64,000 bases of DNA, taken from positions 1 through 64,000 of the forward strand of contig LUYM01000021.1 in the NCBI GenBank assembly GCA_001603275.1, in the 5' to 3' direction. Below the pieces are notes generated by a model, which worked only from the letters and a program-made list of their open reading frames with translations, had not been told where the DNA came from and did no database searches. Below, piece by piece: positions 25,707-35,082 of this stretch (positions are counted from its first letter, which is position 1; each line of letters starts with the position of its first letter). This DNA comes from Actinomycetales bacterium Actino_02. Its GTDB lineage: Bacteria > Actinomycetota > Actinomycetes > Propionibacteriales > Propionibacteriaceae. Both the position numbers and the translations under genes were made by a program.

Positions 25707-26210
25707 TCAGGACGTGAAGGGCTTCACCTCGACGATGGTGACCTCGATCGGCTTGCCGGTCGGGGCGATGTAGCGGACGGTCTCGCCAACCTTGCGGCCC
25801 ATGATCGCCGCACCCAGCGGTGACTGCGGGCTGAACACTTCGAGGTCGACCGAGTCGTCCACGCCCATCAGCTCGCGGGAGCCGAGCAGGAAGGTATCGG
25901 TGTCGTCGGGGTCGTCGTCGTAATAGATGGTCACCGCAACGCCGGGGACGACCTCGTCCGCGGCCACGACGGCCTCGCCGACCTGGGCGTTCTCCAGCAT
26001 CTGAGTGAGCTGACGGATCCTGGCTTCCTGATGACCTTGTTCCTCGCGCGCGGCGTGGTAGCCGCCATTCTCGGACAGGTCGCCCTCTTCGCGAGCCTGT
26101 GCGATCTTCGCTGAAACCATGCGCCGACCCTCGCCCTTGAGGTGGGCGAGTTCGGCACTGAGGCGCTCGAAGGCCTCGGGGGTGAGCCAGGTAACAGATT
26201 GTTCGGTCAT
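25707..26210 (-). CDS. greA: Transcription elongation factor GreA
   Basis: GreA rescues backtracked RNA polymerase by stimulating transcript cleavage. The 167-aa product has the N-terminal coiled coil (about 12-80), with the acidic tip 'AREEGDLSENGGYHAA' that reaches the polymerase active site, and the C-terminal FKBP-like domain ('SPLGAAIMGRKVGETVRY'). ATG 26210 follows a minus-strand TAGGCT (26220-26225) by nine bases, giving at most a very short leader. It is divergent from mca, as in mycobacteria. Confidence 0.97.
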   Translation of the reverse strand: MTEQSVTWLTPEAFERLSAELAHLKGEGRRMVSAKIAQAREEGDLSENGGYHAAREEQGHQEARIRQLTQMLENAQVGEAVVAADEVVPGVAVTIYYDDDPDDTDTFLLGSRELMGVDDSVDLEVFSPQSPLGAAIMGRKVGETVRYIAPTGKPIEVTIVEVKPFTS

Positions 26211-26307
26211 AGTCGGACCAGCCTAGCGCGAGCGCAATGGACGTTCCGGGCCGGTGTTCGCTGGGCAATCCTTCGGCCCGGGCTGGGCGATCCGCGCTTC
26301 GCTGAAC

Positions 26308-26313
26308 CACAAT
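26308..26313 (+). promoter_or_regulatory. Possible -10 element of mca
   Basis: CACAAT ends six bases before ATG 26320; the same hexamer at the same distance precedes ilvA (57988-57993, minus strand). Confidence 0.35.
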
Positions 26314-26319
26314 GGGGCC

Positions 26320-27180
26320 ATGTCAGCGCAACCGGACGCACTTCGCCTGCTGCACGTGCACGCCCACCCCGATGACGAGTCGAGCAAGGGTGCCGCGACG
26401 ACGGCGCGCTATGTGGCTGAGGGGGTGCGGGTGATGGTGGCCACCTGCACCGGGGGTGAAGCCGGCTCGATCCTGAACCCGAAGATGGACACCCCGGAGA
26501 ACTGGGCCAACCTGCCCCAGCTGCGCCGAGCCGAGATGGCCGAAGCGGCCCGAATCCTGGGCATCGAACAGGTGTGGCTGGGCTTCATCGACTCAGGGAT
26601 GGGGCCGAAGGTTGCTCCGGAGAGCTTCGCCGCCCAGCATGTCGACCACGCCGCCGGCGCTCTGGTGAAGGTAATCCGCGAGTTCCGTCCGCAGGTGCTG
26701 ACCACCTATGACGAGCACGGCGGCTACCCGCACCCCGATCACATCATGTGTCACAAGATCTCGATGGCTGCGGTGAAGGCGGCTGCCGATCCGTCCGCCT
26801 GGCCTGAGCATGGGGAGCCCTGGCAGGTGTCGAAGGTGTACTACGACATCTCGTTGAACCGGGCCCGACTGGCCGCTCTCGACGATGCCATGCATGCTGC
26901 GGGGCGTCCGCGGCCATATGCCGACTGGCTGTCCCGGATGGAGGGTGACGGACGTGGTGAGGCCGACCGGCTGACCACTTTCGTCGAGTGCGCCGATTAC
27001 TTCGAGGTCCGGGATCAGGCCCTGCTAGCCCACGCCACCCAGATCGACCCGGACGGCGACTGGTTCGAGGTGCCGTTGGAACTGCAGCGCGAGGTCTGGC
27101 CCACCGAGGACTACCAGCTGGTGGCCTCCACCGTCCCCACCAGCCTCCCTGAGAACGACCTGTTCGCCGGCCTGCGCTAG
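26320..27180 (+). CDS. mca: Mycothiol S-conjugate amidase
   Basis: Mca cleaves mycothiol-toxin conjugates so that the mercapturic acid can be exported; mycothiol is confined to actinobacteria, so the gene supports the taxonomic placement. The 286-aa product has the LmbE-like metal site 'HAHPDDES' (HPDD at residues 16-19) and 'YDEHGGYPHPDH' with further zinc-binding histidine. Its length and the 'FTGGEAGSILNP'-like block (here 'CTGGEAGSILNP') fit Mca and not MshB. A mid-protein 'PRPYADWLSRMEGDG' insertion is typical. The gene is divergent from greA. Confidence 0.94.
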   Translation: MSAQPDALRLLHVHAHPDDESSKGAATTARYVAEGVRVMVATCTGGEAGSILNPKMDTPENWANLPQLRRAEMAEAARILGIEQVWLGFIDSGMGPKVAPESFAAQHVDHAAGALVKVIREFRPQVLTTYDEHGGYPHPDHIMCHKISMAAVKAAADPSAWPEHGEPWQVSKVYYDISLNRARLAALDDAMHAAGRPRPYADWLSRMEGDGRGEADRLTTFVECADYFEVRDQALLAHATQIDPDGDWFEVPLELQREVWPTEDYQLVASTVPTSLPENDLFAGLR

Positions 27181-27181
27181 T

Positions 27182-27247
27182 GGGGACGGTTCCGAAATTC
27201 GTAGTGCAGCCCGCTGACGAGGGATGGACGGTAATGGAACCGTCCCC
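27182..27247. repeat. Interspersed palindromic repeat, composite inverted copy
   Basis: A 23-base inverted copy of the 15340 repeat lies at 27225-27247, and a partial direct copy (ggggacggttcc) at 27182-27193. Together they make 12-bp perfect arms around 42 bases. The element sits two bases after the mca stop and could form a hairpin in the mca transcript. Confidence 0.85.
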
Positions 27248-27274
27248 GATATCGGTCCATGGCGGCGTCTGACC

Positions 27275-27280
27275 TAAGCT
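27275..27280 (+). promoter_or_regulatory. -10 element of the DUF255 gene (leaderless)
   Basis: TAAGCT ends seven bases before GTG 27288. Confidence 0.4.
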
Positions 27281-27287
27281 GCGCTGT

Positions 27288-29306
27288 GTGAACCGCCTGG
27301 CCGACGCAAGCTCTCCGTACCTGCGGCTGCATGCCGAGAACCCGATCGACTGGTGGCAGTGGGGTCCCGAGGCGCTCGCCGAGGCCGAAGCCACCGGACG
27401 TCCGCTGATGATTTCGATCGGCTACGCGTCCTGCCACTGGTGCCATGTGATGGCTGCCGAGTCGTTCTCCGATCCGGCGATCGCCGAGCTGGTGAACCCG
27501 AACTTCGTAGCCATCAAGGTCGACCGCGAGGAACGTCCGGACCTGGACGCGCTGTACATGGCCGCCACCCAATCGCTCACTGGAGCCGGCGGCTGGCCGA
27601 TGACGGTCTTCGCCACCCCGAGCGGGGAACCGTTCTTCGCCGGCACCTACTTCCCGCCGGAGCGGGTCGGCCAGACTCCGTCCTTCGCCGAAGTGGTCAC
27701 CGCGATCGCCGAGGCGTGGCAGCACCGTCGTGACGAGGCTGCCCAGGGTGCCGCCGCCATCGCTGCGGCGCTAGCCGAAACCTTCGAGCCGATGCCTGCC
27801 GAGCCCGGACGCCTGGACGTCTGGAAGCTGCTCGATGCCGCCTCGGCCGACTTCGACCCGCTGAACGGCGGCTTCGGCACCGCCCCGAAGTTCCCGGCCC
27901 CACTGCTGATCGACGCCCTGCTGGTGAAGGGCGAGCCCGGCTCGCTCGACGCTGCCCAACGCAGTCTGGACGCGATGGCCCGTGGCGGTATTCACGATCA
28001 AATCGGTGGCGGCTTCGCCCGCTACAGCGTGGACGCCTCCTGGGTGGTGCCGCACTTCGAGAAGATGCTCTACGACAACGCCCTGCTGCTGGGCACCTAC
28101 GTTCGCGGTTGGCGGCGCACCGCCGACCACGACCCGACGCTGCGCTGGCAGCATGAGCGGGTCGTCCGCGGCATCGTCGGCTGGCTGGAGCGTGAGCTGC
28201 GCACAGAATCCGGCGGCTTCGCCTCGTCCTTGGACGCCGACAGCCTGGACGCCCACGGCAACCGGCACGAGGGCATCTACTACTGCTGGAGCCCCGACCT
28301 GCTCACCGATGCTCTCGGTCCCGAAGACGGCGACTGGGCTGCCGGAATCTTCCATGTGACCTCCACCGGCACCTTCGAGCACGGCCTGTCCACCCTGCAG
28401 TTGCGGGGGCATCCCGATCCGCAGCGGCTGGCCGGGGTCGCCGAAAAGCTGCTGGCCGAGCGGTTCCAGCGCTACGCCCCGGCCCGCGACGACAAGGTGA
28501 TCGCCGCCTGGAACGGCCTTGCCATCGACTCGCTGTGCTGGGCCGCCACGGTGTTCGACGAACCGCATTGGCTGGAGTTGGCCACCGATGCGGCACAGGC
28601 GTTGTGGCGCGACCACTGGATCGACGGACGGCTGCGTCGTTCCAGTCTCGACGGGCTGGCCGGCGACGTCCCCGGCTTCGCCGAGGACTACGGAGCGGTC
28701 TCGACTGGTTTCGCTCGGCTGGCTGGAGCCACCGGTGACGCGAGCTGGCTGGAGCGGGCACACGTCCTGGTGGCCACCGCGCTGGAGCTGTTCAGCGCCG
28801 AGGACGGCGGCTTCTACGACACTGCGGCCGACGCCGAGCAGTTGTGGGCCCGTCCGCGCAGCCTGGCCGACAATCCGACGCCGTCGGGCACCAGCACGCT
28901 GATCGCCGCCTTGCGGTTGGTCGGACTGCTGGCCGACGATCCGGCTCTCATCGAGCGGGCTGATCAGGCCGCACTCACGCTGCGCGGCCTGCTGGAGGCG
29001 GCACCCCGGTTCGCCGGGGCGGCCCTGACCGATGCCCTCGTGGCGGACGAAGCTCGCACCGGTCTCAAGCCGGCCGTGGCCGTGGTGATTGCCGAAGATC
29101 GGCTCGACGAATTGGCCCGTGCGACGTGGCGGATGGCACCGGTGGGCACCGCCGTGGTCACCGGTCCGGCCGGCACTCAGGGCTTCGCCCATCACTTCGA
29201 GGAGCGCACCCAGACTGCTGTCTACGTGTGCCGCGGGACGACCTGCTTCGCCCCGACCAGCGACCTGACCGAGCTGCGCACCGCCTTGTGGAGCCGGGTG
29301 AACTAG
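27288..29306 (+). CDS. DUF255/YyaL-like protein with thioredoxin-fold and six-hairpin domains
   Basis: The 672-aa product belongs to the YyaL/spermatogenesis-associated 20 family. Residues 1-160 form a thioredoxin-like domain with '[13 protein letters not shown]' and a C49-x-x-C52 pair (SCHWCH). The remainder is an (alpha/alpha)6 toroid resembling N-acylglucosamine 2-epimerases and glycoside hydrolases ('[28 protein letters not shown]', '[13 protein letters not shown]'). The biochemical activity is not established. GTG 27288 follows TAAGCT by seven bases. The position between mca and hlyIII/uppS matches mycobacteria. Confidence 0.93.
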   Translation: MNRLADASSPYLRLHAENPIDWWQWGPEALAEAEATGRPLMISIGYASCHWCHVMAAESFSDPAIAELVNPNFVAIKVDREERPDLDALYMAATQSLTGAGGWPMTVFATPSGEPFFAGTYFPPERVGQTPSFAEVVTAIAEAWQHRRDEAAQGAAAIAAALAETFEPMPAEPGRLDVWKLLDAASADFDPLNGGFGTAPKFPAPLLIDALLVKGEPGSLDAAQRSLDAMARGGIHDQIGGGFARYSVDASWVVPHFEKMLYDNALLLGTYVRGWRRTADHDPTLRWQHERVVRGIVGWLERELRTESGGFASSLDADSLDAHGNRHEGIYYCWSPDLLTDALGPEDGDWAAGIFHVTSTGTFEHGLSTLQLRGHPDPQRLAGVAEKLLAERFQRYAPARDDKVIAAWNGLAIDSLCWAATVFDEPHWLELATDAAQALWRDHWIDGRLRRSSLDGLAGDVPGFAEDYGAVSTGFARLAGATGDASWLERAHVLVATALELFSAEDGGFYDTAADAEQLWARPRSLADNPTPSGTSTLIAALRLVGLLADDPALIERADQAALTLRGLLEAAPRFAGAALTDALVADEARTGLKPAVAVVIAEDRLDELARATWRMAPVGTAVVTGPAGTQGFAHHFEERTQTAVYVCRGTTCFAPTSDLTELRTALWSRVN

Positions 29307-29335
29307 ACCGAGGCGGCCGGCACCGTCCGGCTGGA

Positions 29336-30010
29336 CTAGGTCAGGATGGCGATGGCGATCGCCGCGAAGTGGCACATGGCCGCGACGATGGTCAGCGCGT
29401 GGAAGATTTCGTGGAAGCCGAACCACGTCGGCGACGGGTTGGGCGCTTTGCGTCCGTAGATCACCGCGCCGATGGAGTAGAACAACCCGCCCAGGCCGAT
29501 CAGGCCGATCACAACCGGACCGCCGCCGGCCCAGAGTGCCGGCAGCCAGCCGACGGCCACCCAGCCCATTCCGAGGTAGCAGCCGACATTCAGCCAGCGC
29601 GGCGAGGTTGGCCAGAGCACCTGGATCAGCAAGCCGACCACGGCTACTGCCCACACCACGATCAGCAGAGTCGTCGAGTCCGGCGGCTGCAAGGTGGCCA
29701 GCGCCAGCGGGGTGTAGGTGGCGGCGATGAAGATGAAGATGTTGGCGTGGTCGATTCGACGCAACACGTCGGTCACCAGCGGCGACCAGTGGCCCAGATG
29801 GTAGGCCGCACTATTGCCGAAAAGGATGATCGCGCCGGCGGTCCAGACTGCGGCACCGATCCGTCCGGATGCATCGTGGGCGAAGACCATCAGCAGCACG
29901 CCGCCGATGATCGCCAGCGGTGTGGCCGCCGCGTGCAACCAGCCCCTCAGCCGGGGCTTTGCCGGTACCGGGCTGGTCTGAACGGGTGCTGCAACCATCT
30001 CGGCCATCAT
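29336..30010 (-). CDS. Hemolysin III / PAQR family membrane protein
   Basis: The 224-aa product has seven predicted membrane segments. It carries the PAQR/HlyIII signatures: 'GNSAAYHLGHWSP' near TM2-3, 'RRIDHANIFIFIAATYTPLAL', and 'FGFHEIFHALTIVAAMCHF' in the last segment, giving the conserved His/Asp cluster of a metal-dependent hydrolase-like site. Physiological substrate is unknown. The start is ATG 30010 or 30007. A long palindrome lies just upstream. It is divergent from uppS, as in mycobacteria. Confidence 0.92.
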   Translation of the reverse strand: MMAEMVAAPVQTSPVPAKPRLRGWLHAAATPLAIIGGVLLMVFAHDASGRIGAAVWTAGAIILFGNSAAYHLGHWSPLVTDVLRRIDHANIFIFIAATYTPLALATLQPPDSTTLLIVVWAVAVVGLLIQVLWPTSPRWLNVGCYLGMGWVAVGWLPALWAGGGPVVIGLIGLGGLFYSIGAVIYGRKAPNPSPTWFGFHEIFHALTIVAAMCHFAAIAIAILT

Positions 30011-30027
30011 CTTTCGTCCTACCTACG

Positions 30028-30061
30028 GTGAAGTAACTTACTCAACCGTAGGTTACTTCAC
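30028..30061. promoter_or_regulatory. Palindromic operator candidate upstream of the hemolysin III gene
   Basis: gtgaagtaac (30028-30037) and gttacttcac (30052-30061) form perfect 10-bp arms around 14 bases. It lies 18 bases upstream of the hemolysin III start, where a repressor would block transcription or the first bases of the message. No regulator is encoded next to it. Confidence 0.55.
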
Positions 30062-30134
30062 TGCGACATTCAAGCCTTGTCCATTCACAGGTTCCCTGTG
30101 TCGTCCGGGTGATCGGTTTGCCCTGCGGCGGCGG

Positions 30135-30140
30135 TAGGGT
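30135..30140 (+). promoter_or_regulatory. -10 element of uppS (leaderless)
   Basis: TAGGGT ends six bases before ATG 30147, the same hexamer and spacing as mfd. Confidence 0.5.
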
Positions 30141-30146
30141 TCAGGC

Positions 30147-30956
30147 ATGTCGCTGGGCTCGCGCTTCCGGGATGTCAAACACCGGTTGCAGTCGCTGAAC
30201 CTGCTCTATTCGCTGTACGAGCAGCGAGTGCTGGCTGAGCTCGAGAGCGACGCGCTGCCGCGCCACGTCGCCGTCCTTGCTGATGGCAATCGGCGCTGGG
30301 CTCGGATGAACGCCCCGGATCGTCCACTGGTGGTGGGCTATCAAGCGGGAGCGGACAAGCTGATTGAGTTCGTCGGCTGGTGCTCAGAGCTCGGCATCAA
30401 GGTGGTCACACTGTGGGTGCTCTCCACCGACAACCTCTGCCGTTCCGCCGAGGACGAAGTGGCGCCGTTGCTCGAAGTGATCCAGGCCATGGTGGACGAC
30501 CTGGCCGCAGCCGGGGACTACCGGGTTCAGATCGTCGGTGACCCTCGGCTGCTTCCGGAGGCGATGGCCCAGCGGTTGGCGGCGGCGGAGGCGGCCACGG
30601 CCGATCACGCCGGCTGCCATGTGAACGTCGCCATCGCCTACGGCGGACGCCAGGAGCTGCGCGATGCCGTCCGCTCGCTGCTGGCCAGCGAAGCCGCGAA
30701 GGGCACTGACCTCAACGACCTGGCCAAGAGCCTGGAAATCGACCACATCGCCGAACACCTCTACACCGCCGGTCAGCCCGACCCGGACCTGATCATTCGC
30801 ACCTCTGGCGAGCAGCGGATGTCCGGCTTCCTGATCTGGCAGTCCGCGCACAGTGAGTTCTACTTCTGCGAGGCGCTGTGGCCCGACTTCCGCAAAGTCG
30901 ACTTCGTCCGGGCCCTGCGCTCCTACACCCAGCGCGAGCGCCGCTACGGTCGCTGA
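30147..30956 (+). CDS. uppS: Isoprenyl (cis-prenyl) transferase
   Basis: The enzyme condenses isopentenyl diphosphate in cis to make the lipid carrier for wall synthesis or its Z-farnesyl precursor. The 269-aa product has 'HVAVLADGNRRWA' with diphosphate-binding Asp46, 'VVTLWVLSTDNLCRS', 'VNVAIAYGGRQEL', and 'PDPDLIIRTSGEQRMSGFLIWQSAHSEFYF'. The 'ADGNRRWA' form is that of the mycobacterial short-chain Z-farnesyl diphosphate synthase and differs from the MDGNGRWA of E. coli UppS. Product chain length cannot be read from the sequence. The start is six bases after TAGGGT. Confidence 0.93.
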   Translation: MSLGSRFRDVKHRLQSLNLLYSLYEQRVLAELESDALPRHVAVLADGNRRWARMNAPDRPLVVGYQAGADKLIEFVGWCSELGIKVVTLWVLSTDNLCRSAEDEVAPLLEVIQAMVDDLAAAGDYRVQIVGDPRLLPEAMAQRLAAAEAATADHAGCHVNVAIAYGGRQELRDAVRSLLASEAAKGTDLNDLAKSLEIDHIAEHLYTAGQPDPDLIIRTSGEQRMSGFLIWQSAHSEFYFCEALWPDFRKVDFVRALRSYTQRERRYGR

Positions 30957-31091
30957 CGCTGTGGCAGGCAAACCCTGGGTTACAGCCGGGTTAGCAGCAT
31001 CCCGCGGACGGCGTGTCGCCTGTGACAAGGCAATCGGCGGACGTAGCGTGAAACTGCGCTCGGGGTCCTCCCGGGCGTCGAGAGGCTCTAC

Positions 31092-31157
31092 ATGCTCCGT
31101 CCGGCTCTGATGAGCTTGACCCGCGGGCCTGCACCCGGCCCGAGCCCTTTCGGCTGA
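31092..31157 (+). CDS. Candidate 21-aa small ORF in the phoH leader
   Basis: ATG 31092 is preceded by agagg at 31081-31085 and encodes MLRPALMSLTRGPAPGPSPF plus one glycine. It lies 53 bases upstream of phoH. Mycobacterial phoH2 is preceded by a small antitoxin gene (phoAT), but this peptide is much shorter and I see no resemblance. A 7-bp inverted repeat (31169-31175 with 31189-31195) lies between it and phoH. It may simply be chance. Confidence 0.2.
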   Translation: MLRPALMSLTRGPAPGPSPFG

Positions 31158-31210
31158 CCACACTGGTTGAGCCGGAGATGGGTGAGGCCCGGCTCGGATA
31201 GGTACCGACA

Positions 31211-32551
31211 ATGCAGCGCACGAGCACCCGAACCGTGTTTTCCGCCAATGCGTCCACCGCCCAGGCGTTGAAAACCTACGTGCTGGATACGTCGGTACTG
31301 CTCAGTGACCCGCACGCTCTGCACCGTTTCGCCGAGCACTCGGTGGTCATCCCGGTGGTGGTGATCACCGAGCTGGAAGCCAAGCGGCATCACCCCGAAC
31401 TCGGCTACTTCGCCCGCACCGCACTGCGCGCACTGGACGACCTGCGGGTTCGCTATGGACGCTTGGACGCGCCGGTCCCGGTCAACGAGGTCGAAGGCAC
31501 TCTGCAAGTCGAGCTCAACCACACCGACCCCGAAGTGTTGCCGGCCGGCTTCCGGCTCGGCGACAACGACTCCCGGATTCTGGCAGTCGCTCTGAACTAC
31601 CGCGCCGAAGGCAACGACGTGGTGCTGGTCAGCAAGGACCTGCCGATGCGGGTCAAGGCGTCTGCAGTCGGCCTGGCCGCCGAGGAGTATCGCCACGAAC
31701 TGACCCCCGATTCCGGCTGGACCGGGATGGCCGAACTCGACGTGAACTCGGAGTCGATCGACGAGCTGTACGCCGCCGGCAGTGCGGTGATCCCTGAGGC
31801 GCTCGACCTGCCCTGCCACGCCGGCGTCGTGCTGCACGGCTCCAGCTCCTCGGCGCTGGGGCGGGTAGCCGCCGACGGGACCGTCCGGCTGATCAAGGAC
31901 CGCGAGGCTTTCGGAATCCGCGGACGCTCGGCCGAACAGCGGGTGGCGCTGGATCTGTTGATGGATCCCGACGTCGGCATCGTGTCGCTGGGTGGACGCG
32001 CCGGCACCGGCAAGTCCGCCCTGGCCCTGTGCGCCGGGCTGGAGGCCGTCCTGGAGCGCCGCCAGTACTCCAAGGTGATCGTGTTCCGTCCGATCTACGC
32101 CGTCGGCGGCCAGGAACTCGGCTACCTGCCCGGCAGTGAGGGCGAGAAGATGTCGCCGTGGGGCCAGGCGGTGTTCGACACCCTCGGCTCGGTGACCAGC
32201 AAGAACGTCATCGACGAAGTGCTCGCCCAGGAGATGCTCGAGGTGCTGCCGCTGACCCATATCCGCGGGCGCTCGCTGCACGACGCCTTCGTGATCGTGG
32301 ACGAGGCCCAGTCGCTGGAGCGCAATGTTCTGCTCACTGTGCTCAGCCGGATCGGTCAGAACTCCCGAGTCGTGCTCACCCACGATGTGGCCCAGCGAGA
32401 CAACCTGCGGGTCGGCCGACATGACGGTGTGGTGGCCGTGGTGGAGCGGCTGAAGGGCAACCCGCTGTTCGCGCACGTGACGCTGACGCGCTCCGAGCGC
32501 TCGCCGATCGCCGCCCTGGTCACCGAGATGCTGGAGGATGTCGGGATCTGA
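31211..32551 (+). CDS. phoH2: PhoH-like protein with N-terminal PIN domain (PhoH2)
   Basis: The 446-aa product joins a PIN ribonuclease domain to a PhoH ATPase, an arrangement known from mycobacterial PhoH2, an ATP-dependent RNA-unwinding ribonuclease. The PIN domain (about 20-150) keeps the acidic residues Asp26 (LDTSV), Asp118/Asp120 (GDNDSR) and Asp143 (SKD). The PhoH part has Walker [10 protein letters not shown] (261-269) and Walker B 'FVIVDEAQ'. ATG 31211 has a weak gatagg site upstream. The 254-base leader after uppS may carry regulation. No clear antitoxin gene is seen. Confidence 0.94.
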   Translation: MQRTSTRTVFSANASTAQALKTYVLDTSVLLSDPHALHRFAEHSVVIPVVVITELEAKRHHPELGYFARTALRALDDLRVRYGRLDAPVPVNEVEGTLQVELNHTDPEVLPAGFRLGDNDSRILAVALNYRAEGNDVVLVSKDLPMRVKASAVGLAAEEYRHELTPDSGWTGMAELDVNSESIDELYAAGSAVIPEALDLPCHAGVVLHGSSSSALGRVAADGTVRLIKDREAFGIRGRSAEQRVALDLLMDPDVGIVSLGGRAGTGKSALALCAGLEAVLERRQYSKVIVFRPIYAVGGQELGYLPGSEGEKMSPWGQAVFDTLGSVTSKNVIDEVLAQEMLEVLPLTHIRGRSLHDAFVIVDEAQSLERNVLLTVLSRIGQNSRVVLTHDVAQRDNLRVGRHDGVVAVVERLKGNPLFAHVTLTRSERSPIAALVTEMLEDVGI

Positions 32552-32578
32552 ACCGGCTCGTTCGGGCCTGGGCCGGGC

Positions 32579-32584
32579 TAGGCT
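32579..32584 (+). promoter_or_regulatory. -10 element of the 32591 membrane-protein gene (leaderless)
   Basis: TAGGCT ends six bases before ATG 32591. Confidence 0.45.
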
Positions 32585-32590
32585 CAGGCC

Positions 32591-33097
32591 ATGAAGGGCA
32601 ATGGAGCACTGCAGATCATTTTCGGCTTCTTCTTGGGCCTGGTGGTGGTCGCCTTCGTCGGCATCGGGGTGAACACCTTCTACCCGGAGCCAAACTTCGG
32701 TGAGGACTACAGCTCGGCCGTGTTCAACAACTGGCGGCTGATCACCGGCATCATCCTGCTGGTCTTGGCCACGGCGATCCTGGTCATCTCGCTGGCCCTG
32801 CCGGCCCACCAGGCCGTGATCACCAACGGCCTGCTGCTCGGCGGGGTATTCACGATGATCTACGCCGTGGGCATGACCATCACCACCGACCAGAGCATCT
32901 GGCGGTTCTTGGTGGTTGCGGTTGCGCTCCTGGTGACGATCACCATCGGCTACCTGAAGTTCGCCAAGCCGTGGCGCAGTCCGTCGGCTGCACCGGTCGC
33001 TGCGGGGGCCGACGGCACGCCCGACCCCCAGCTGGCTGCCCGGTTGGGCGAGCTTGAGCGTCGCTTCGACGCGCTGCGCCGCGCGCTGGACGAGTAG
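32591..33097 (+). CDS. Four-helix membrane protein of unknown function
   Basis: The 168-aa product has four predicted membrane segments (about 8-28, 50-70, 76-94 and 104-122). A Tyr/Pro-rich extracytoplasmic loop lies between the first two, and a cytoplasmic tail ends in a short amphipathic coil ('AARLGELERRFDALRRALDE'). I do not recognise a named family. It starts six bases after TAGGCT and is probably monocistronic, ending in a shared hairpin with the converging aminotransferase gene. Confidence 0.75.
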   Translation: MKGNGALQIIFGFFLGLVVVAFVGIGVNTFYPEPNFGEDYSSAVFNNWRLITGIILLVLATAILVISLALPAHQAVITNGLLLGGVFTMIYAVGMTITTDQSIWRFLVVAVALLVTITIGYLKFAKPWRSPSAAPVAAGADGTPDPQLAARLGELERRFDALRRALDE

Positions 33098-33107
33098 TCC
33101 GAGCCAG

Positions 33108-33140
33108 CCGTCGCTGAGCCTTCGTCAGGCCCAGCGACGG
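33108..33140. terminator. Bidirectional hairpin between convergent genes
   Basis: ccgtcgctg (33108-33116) pairs with cagcgacgg (33132-33140). It lies between the 3' ends of the membrane-protein gene and the aminotransferase gene. Confidence 0.6.
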
Positions 33141-33150
33141 GGACGCACGG

Positions 33151-34572
33151 TCAGAGCAGGCCGGACGCCTCGGTGAGCACCTGGCGCAGAATGCCGGTGA
33201 TCTCGGCGAACTCCGGCTCGCCAATGGTCAGCGGAGGCGAGAGCTGGATTACCGGGTCGCCCCGGTCGTCCGCACGGCAGTAGAGGCCGGCGTCGTAGAG
33301 CGCCTTGGACAGGAAGCCGCGCAGCAGCTTCTCGGACTCGGCCTCGTTGAAGGTCTCCCGAGTGGCCTTGTCCTTGACCAGTTCGATGCCGTAGAAGTAG
33401 CCCGCGCCGCGGACGTCCCCGACGATCGGCAGGTCCAGCAGAGTGTCCAGTTGGGCCCGGAACTTCGGGGCCAAGTCATGGACGCGCTGGTTCAGGCCTT
33501 CGGCTTCCATCAGGTCGAGGTTCGCCATGGCCACCGCCGCCGAGACCGGATGGCCGCCGAAGGTGTAGCCGTGAGCGAAGCTGGTGGTGCCATGCCGGAA
33601 CGGCTCGAACAACCGCTCGGAGGCGATCATGGCGCCGATCGGGGCGTAGCCCGAGCTCATCCCCTTCGCGCAGGTGATGATGTCGGGGACATACCCGAAG
33701 TCGTCGCAGGCGAACATCGAGCCGATTCGTCCAAACGCGCAGATCGTCTCGTCCGAGACCAGCAGGACGTCGTACTCGTCGCAGATCTCGCGGACCCGCT
33801 CGAAGTACCCCGGCGGCGGCGGGAAGCAGCCACCGGAGTTCTGCACCGGCTCGAGGAACACCGCGGCCACCGTGTCCGGCCCCTCGAACTCGATCATCTC
33901 GGCGATCCGGTTGGCCGCCCACTGACCGAAGGCGTACTCGTCGTCGCGGTACTGCTCAGGCGCCCGGTACAGCCCGGTGTTGGGCACTCGGAAGGCGCCG
34001 GGCACCAGCGGCTCGAACATGGCCTTGGCGGCCGGAATGCCGGTGATCGACAGGGCGCCCTGCGGGGTGCCGTGGTAGGCGACCGCGCGGGAGATGACCT
34101 TGGTCTTGGTCGGCTTGCCGGTCAGCTTGAAGTACTGCTTGGCCAGCTTCCACGCCGACTCGACGGCCTCGCCGCCACCGCTGGTGAAGAAGACCCGGTT
34201 CAGGTCGCCGGGAGCGTAGCCGGCCAGCCGCTCGGCCAGCTCGATCGCGGCCGGGTGGGCGTAGCTCCACAGCGGAAAGTAGGCCAGCTGTGCGGCCTGG
34301 GTGGCCGCCGCCTGGGCGAGCTCGGTGCGGCCGTGGCCGACCTGGACGGTGAATAGTCCGGCCAAACCGTCGATGTAGGAACGTCCGGCCGAATCCCAGA
34401 TGTGATGGCCCTTCCCGCGGACGATCACCGGTACTGCCGCTCCGCCTCCGCCTGCGTCGGCCGGCTCGTACACCGAGTGCCGGCTGAAGTGTCCCCACAG
34501 ATGGTCGCGAGCCGAGTCGGTCAGCTTCGCGCCGCTGCGGGTGAAGGCATAGGCGGGATCGGCATCAGTCAT
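33151..34572 (-). CDS. Class III omega-aminotransferase (putrescine/diamine type likely)
   Basis: This PLP enzyme would transfer an amino group from a diamine or omega-amino acid to pyruvate or 2-oxoglutarate. The 473-aa product has the class III core: 'FFTSGGGEAVESAWKLAKQY', 'LLVSDETICAFGRIGSMFA', and the PLP-binding Lys303 in 'DIITCAKGMSSGYAPIGA'. Overall sequence resembles SpuC-type polyamine:pyruvate aminotransferases. Substrate assignment rests on the adjacent polyamine uptake and GABA genes. Its start overlaps the Lrp-family regulator stop in ATGA, so the two are coupled and divergent from the uptake operon. Confidence 0.85.
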   Translation of the reverse strand: MTDADPAYAFTRSGAKLTDSARDHLWGHFSRHSVYEPADAGGGGAAVPVIVRGKGHHIWDSAGRSYIDGLAGLFTVQVGHGRTELAQAAATQAAQLAYFPLWSYAHPAAIELAERLAGYAPGDLNRVFFTSGGGEAVESAWKLAKQYFKLTGKPTKTKVISRAVAYHGTPQGALSITGIPAAKAMFEPLVPGAFRVPNTGLYRAPEQYRDDEYAFGQWAANRIAEMIEFEGPDTVAAVFLEPVQNSGGCFPPPPGYFERVREICDEYDVLLVSDETICAFGRIGSMFACDDFGYVPDIITCAKGMSSGYAPIGAMIASERLFEPFRHGTTSFAHGYTFGGHPVSAAVAMANLDLMEAEGLNQRVHDLAPKFRAQLDTLLDLPIVGDVRGAGYFYGIELVKDKATRETFNEAESEKLLRGFLSKALYDAGLYCRADDRGDPVIQLSPPLTIGEPEFAEITGILRQVLTEASGLL

Positions 34573-35075
34573 CTAGTTCCCCAGTCGTAGTGCTGTTTGT
34601 TGAGTTTCAGGTACACATAGGTCTCGGTGCTGATCACTCCGGGCAGCGCCCGGATCTTGCTCATCAGCACTTCGAGAAGCTCGTCGTCGTTCTCGCAGAC
34701 CACCTCGACCAGCAGATCGTGGCCGCCGGCAGTGGTCACCACGTAGTCGACCTGCGGGATCTGACAGATCGCATCGGCCACCGGGGCCACGTCGCCTTGG
34801 GTCTTGATGCCGATCAGCGCCTGCCGGGCGAAGCCCACCATCAGCGGATCGGTGACCGCGACGATCTGGATCACTCCGGCGTCGATCATCCGCTGGACGC
34901 GTTGCCGGACAGCCCCTTCAGACAGGCCGACCTCGGCAGCAATGCTGACGTACGGCATCCGTCCATCGGTCTGCAGAAGTTCGATAATGCGCTTTCCGAT
35001 CGGGTCGATCAGGCTTCCGGCCCGCGTCGAAATGCCGTCTGACGGGCCGGGTTGGTCCATGCGAGGGGTTGACAC
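34569..35075 (-). CDS. Lrp/AsnC-family transcriptional regulator
   Basis: The 168-aa product has an N-terminal helix-turn-helix ('IDPIGKRIIELLQTDGRMPYVSIAAEVGLSEGAVRQRVQRMIDAGVI') and a C-terminal RAM/AsnC ligand-binding domain ('YVVTTAGGHDLLVEVVCENDDELLEVL'). It probably controls both the aminotransferase, with which it is translationally coupled, and the divergent polyamine operon. GTG 35075 was chosen because a -35/-10 pair with 17-bp spacing ends seven bases before it. ATG 35060 is the alternative and would give a 163-aa protein. Confidence 0.88.
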   Translation of the reverse strand: MSTPRMDQPGPSDGISTRAGSLIDPIGKRIIELLQTDGRMPYVSIAAEVGLSEGAVRQRVQRMIDAGVIQIVAVTDPLMVGFARQALIGIKTQGDVAPVADAICQIPQVDYVVTTAGGHDLLVEVVCENDDELLEVLMSKIRALPGVISTETYVYLKLNKQHYDWGTR

Positions 35076-35082
35076 GCCGTCG

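Noticed and set aside
31092-31210. A PhoAT-like antitoxin upstream of phoH2
   Set aside because: The only frame with a ribosome site is 21 codons, ends 53 bases before phoH, and shows no likeness to the mycobacterial antitoxin, so a toxin-antitoxin pair is not supported.
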